Shown piece after piece: positions 12,630 through 14,705 of a stretch of 14,705 nt of DNA (within the stretch, counting starts at the first letter, position 1; every line of letters starts with the position of its first letter). This DNA is from JBJXGC01 sp046154545. Its GTDB lineage: Bacteria; Chloroflexota; Dehalococcoidia; Tepidiformales; Tepidiformaceae. The DNA lies in NCBI GenBank assembly GCA_046154545.1, contig JBJXGC010000313.1, forward strand, positions 1 to 14,705, written 5' to 3'. Both the position numbers and the translations under genes were made by a program. The notes below the pieces were generated by a model. The model was not told where the DNA came from, searched no databases, and was given only the letters and a program-made list of their open reading frames with translations.

Positions 12630-13766
12630 CTACCCGATCCCGGCGAGGACGCGCTTCAGCCGTTCGAGGTCGCTGAGGGAGGCGGCCGGGAGGAAGTGAT
12701 CGACGTGGGGGAGCGCGGCGGCCATGCCCGCGGCCAGCGGTTCGTAGCCATCCCGCGCCTTCAGCGGGTTCAGCCAGATGACCCGGTAGGCCCGCCGCTG
12801 GAGGCGCTCCATCTCCCGGCTCAGGCGGGCGACATCGCCCCGCTCCCAGCCGTCGCTGGCGATGATCACGACCGTCCGGGCGCTAACGAGGGACTTGCCG
12901 TGGCGTTCGTTGAACTCGCCGAGGCAGTGGGCGATGGTCGTGCCACCGCTCCAGGTCTCCACCGCCCCCGCAAGGCCGCCGAGCACGTCAGCGTAACGCT
13001 TGCGCCGGAGGATGGGCGTCACCTCGCGCAGGCGGGTGCTGAAGACGAAGGTCCGGACCCCGCCCGACTCCAATTGGAGGGCGTGGAAGAACTGGAGCAG
13101 GTGGCTGGAGTAGACGTCCATCGAGCCGCTGACGTCGCAGAGGGCGACGACCCGCAGCTTGCGCAGCTTCGGACGCTGCCAGGCGAGGCGCAGGACCTCA
13201 CCGCCGTGGCGCTGGGCGCCGCGTACGGTGCGGCGGATGTCGATCCGCCCCGACGAGGCGCGTTCTGCCCGGCGGCTGGGCATGGTCGCGAGCGACGGCG
13301 CCAGCTGCTGGATCAGGCGGCGCAGGCGGGGGAGGTCCTCCGCGCTGAACCGGGCGAAGTCCTTGCGGGTGAGGATGTCCGCGTCGCCGGCGGTGCGGTC
13401 GCCGCCCTCGAGGCGGGCGTCCCCCTCGGGCGAGAGGCCCTCCAGCCCCACGGGCATGAGGGCGTAGACGGGCGCCCCCTGGGGCCGGTTCTCGATGGTG
13501 GTCATGTTGGGGGTCGAGACGCGGGCCTGCGTGGCCGGGCCGCGGCCGAGCCAGAAGGCGTCGAAGGCCTGGTCGAACAGCTCGAACTCATCGACCGAGA
13601 GGGTGAGGTTCGCGCGCAGGGCGGCGCGGAAGGCCGCGGCGTCGGTGATGTCGATGAGGGCCAGGCTGCGGGCCACATCGACGGTGCTGCCGGGCGTCGT
13701 GTTCAACCCCGCCGCCCGGAGGACGCGGGCGAACTCGGTGGCGCGGGAGGCGAGGTCTGTGGTCAC
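12630..13766 (-). CDS. VWA-domain (CoxE-like) protein
   Basis: The 378-residue protein has an N-terminal helical part (FARVLRAAGLNTTPGS at 12-27, as in CoxE-type proteins) and a C-terminal von Willebrand A domain (about 205-378). The metal-binding MIDAS residues are seen: DVSGSMD (D211, S213, S215), TTIA around 276-279 and D305 in ASDGWERGD. CoxE works with a MoxR-type AAA+ ATPase (CoxD) in maturation of CO dehydrogenase and similar metalloenzymes; neither partner is in this window. Start chosen at GTG 13766, preceded by TACTAT ending 6 nt upstream; an ATG at 13835 in the same frame would add 23 residues. Confidence 0.85.
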   Translation of the reverse strand: MTTDLASRATEFARVLRAAGLNTTPGSTVDVARSLALIDITDAAAFRAALRANLTLSVDEFELFDQAFDAFWLGRGPATQARVSTPNMTTIENRPQGAPVYALMPVGLEGLSPEGDARLEGGDRTAGDADILTRKDFARFSAEDLPRLRRLIQQLAPSLATMPSRRAERASSGRIDIRRTVRGAQRHGGEVLRLAWQRPKLRKLRVVALCDVSGSMDVYSSHLLQFFHALQLESGGVRTFVFSTRLREVTPILRRKRYADVLGGLAGAVETWSGGTTIAHCLGEFNERHGKSLVSARTVVIIASDGWERGDVARLSREMERLQRRAYRVIWLNPLKARDGYEPLAAGMAAALPHVDHFLPAASLSDLERLKRVLAGIG

Positions 13767-13772
13767 CCGCCG

Positions 13773-13778
13773 ATAGTA
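13773..13778 (-). promoter_or_regulatory. Predicted -10 box (TACTAT) for a leaderless VWA gene
   Basis: On the minus strand TACTAT ends 6 nt before the GTG at 13766, so the mRNA could begin at the start codon. There is no good Shine-Dalgarno and no clear -35. The position supports the shorter VWA start over the ATG at 13835. Confidence 0.4.
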
Positions 13779-13864
13779 CCGCTCCGCCGGGCGGCGGCGC
13801 GGCACAGATTCACGGCACTCCGTCATTTTGGACATAGAGTAGTGAACTCGGCAGCCCGCTGCTC

Positions 13865-13870
13865 TACGGT
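13865..13870 (+). promoter_or_regulatory. Predicted -10 box (TACGGT) for a leaderless HTH gene
   Basis: TACGGT ends 6 nt before the ATG at 13877, matching the TANNNT pattern with short spacing. No Shine-Dalgarno is visible. The match to the -10 consensus is weak (three of six), so this is the least certain of the four boxes. Confidence 0.3.
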
Positions 13871-13876
13871 GCGCGC

Positions 13877-14705
13877 ATGAGTTCGCGCCCGAGCCACCTG
13901 GAGACGCGCTACAAGCACGACCTGACGCCGCGCCAGGAACAGGTGATGCGCATGATCACGGCCGGCCGCACGAACGCCGAGATCGCGGCGGCGCTCGACA
14001 TCTCCCTCGACGGGGCGAAGTACCACGTGCGCGAGATCCTCTCCAAGGTCGGCGCCGAATCGCGTGAGGAGGCCGTCGAGATCTGGCGCTCGGGCCACCG
14101 GGGGCCATGGCGCAGGCTGGGCTCGGCGCTCGCCGGGCTCATCCCTTCGTCCGGGGTGGGCCGCGTGGTCGCGGGTGGGGGCGCGGTGACCGTGACTGCT
14201 GTCGCCATCACCTGGGTGGGGCTCAGCCAACAGGGCTCCCCGGCGGCCATGCTCCCGCCCTGTGACCCGTGGGCGCTCGCCCTCAGTCTGCAGCCAACCT
14301 CCGGGGCGGCGGGCGCTTCCTACGCCCTTGAAGTTGGGAACCCCGGGCAACCGTGTCATGTCTACGAACGGGTGGGCTTCGAAGTGCTGGGGCCAACGGG
14401 TTCGCTTCTTTCGGGCCTGAACAACAACGGCCCTACCACGAACGTCGATGCCCGCCTCGACCGGTCGCTTACGGTCGGCACCTGGACCTGGGACCAGTGG
14501 TGTGGACGCGATGGGCCGTTCACCGCGCGGGCCCTCCTCGGGGCGGCCACGAGCCCCGCCGTCGCCGTGGCTGCGCCACCCTGCGCGACGGTGTCGGTCC
14601 CCCCGAGCGTCACGTTCGACGACGGCCGTCCTGCCCGTGTTGATGTCGCGGATTGCCGCGCGTATTCGCAGGTCTGCGACATGGCGGAGGTCGCCGCCGG
14701 TTGGG
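13877..14705 (+). CDS. LuxR-type HTH protein with membrane helix and exported domain (partial)
   Basis: The frame opens at ATG 13877 and has no stop before the window edge (276 residues). Residues ~15-72 are a LuxR-type helix-turn-helix: LTPRQEQVMRMITAGRTNAEIAAALDI, then AKYHVREILSKVGAESREEAV. A hydrophobic helix follows (about 95-116, VVAGGGAVTVTAVAITWVGL). The rest should be outside the membrane. It has cysteines at 129, 160, 209, 236, 260 and 267. Residues ~129-220 (CDPWALALSLQ, ALEVGNPGQPC) loosely recall DUF4232-like exported domains, a tentative comparison. It is divergent from the VWA gene. It may be a one-component membrane-bound sensor-regulator; the C-terminus is missing. Confidence 0.8.
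   Translation, partial: MSSRPSHLETRYKHDLTPRQEQVMRMITAGRTNAEIAAALDISLDGAKYHVREILSKVGAESREEAVEIWRSGHRGPWRRLGSALAGLIPSSGVGRVVAGGGAVTVTAVAITWVGLSQQGSPAAMLPPCDPWALALSLQPTSGAAGASYALEVGNPGQPCHVYERVGFEVLGPTGSLLSGLNNNGPTTNVDARLDRSLTVGTWTWDQWCGRDGPFTARALLGAATSPAVAVAAPPCATVSVPPSVTFDDGRPARVDVADCRAYSQVCDMAEVAAGW

Noticed and set aside
13767..13835. ATG 13835 as the start of the VWA protein
   Set aside because: The added 23 residues are Arg-rich and unlike CoxE N-termini, and a TACTAT box sits 6 nt before GTG 13766. It remains possible.
12363..13880. Plus-strand open frame of 505 codons opposite the VWA gene
   Set aside because: The VWA frame on the other strand has intact MIDAS residues; this one has no recognisable motif and is an antisense shadow.

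Overview
The window is GC-rich bacterial chromosome with strong GC preference at third codon positions and very tight gene packing. The order rpsF-ssb-rpsR followed by hom and thrC, a secreted protein of the kind carrying an 'FNLVG' sandwich domain, a LytM peptidase with a Thr-Pro tail, and several genes that appear to be leaderless together suggest a Chloroflexota member, perhaps Dehalococcoidia or Tepidiforma-like. This placement is an inference from gene content, not a marker-based assignment.

Left part (1-3277): the start of an unidentified minus-strand gene faces a small plus-strand pair, a Trm112-like zinc protein and a two-helix membrane protein coupled by an ATGA overlap. These converge on a minus-strand cluster of a JAMM/M67 metallopeptidase, folP and folK. 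A GC-rich palindromic repeat lies between the peptidase and folP. A clear minus-strand terminator separates this cluster from a small secreted protein gene. That gene is divergent from a histidine-phosphatase gene across a 200-bp region rich in short repeats.

Middle part (3278-11421): the phosphatase converges on a membrane-anchored M23/LytM peptidase with a Thr-Pro C-terminal tail. A gene-free stretch of about 600 bp follows and ends in a candidate promoter and structured leader for a long plus-strand operon. The operon holds rpsF (S6 with a long Ala/Pro tail), ssb, rpsR (cysteine-containing S18), a SurA/PpiC-type foldase, hom, an uncharacterised coiled-coil protein and thrC. It links replication and translation proteins, protein folding and threonine synthesis. 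Several junctions have 2-5 nt gaps or a 4-nt overlap. The usual rpsF-operon gene rplI is absent here.

Right part (11432-14705): a minus-strand toxin-antitoxin-like pair (MerR-type HTH fused to DUF433, and a PIN-like putative RNase) has an imperfect palindrome over its predicted promoter. A minus-strand VWA/CoxE-like protein follows. Divergent from it is a plus-strand gene, still open at the window edge, for a LuxR-type HTH joined to a membrane helix and an exported domain.

The observations I consider most worth following are the LuxR-HTH membrane-spanning regulator, the coiled-coil protein locked between hom and thrC, the HTH-DUF433/PIN pair, and a recurring TANNNT box 6-8 nt upstream of start codons in four genes that lack a Shine-Dalgarno sequence. 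I see no CRISPR array, rRNA, tRNA or transposase.
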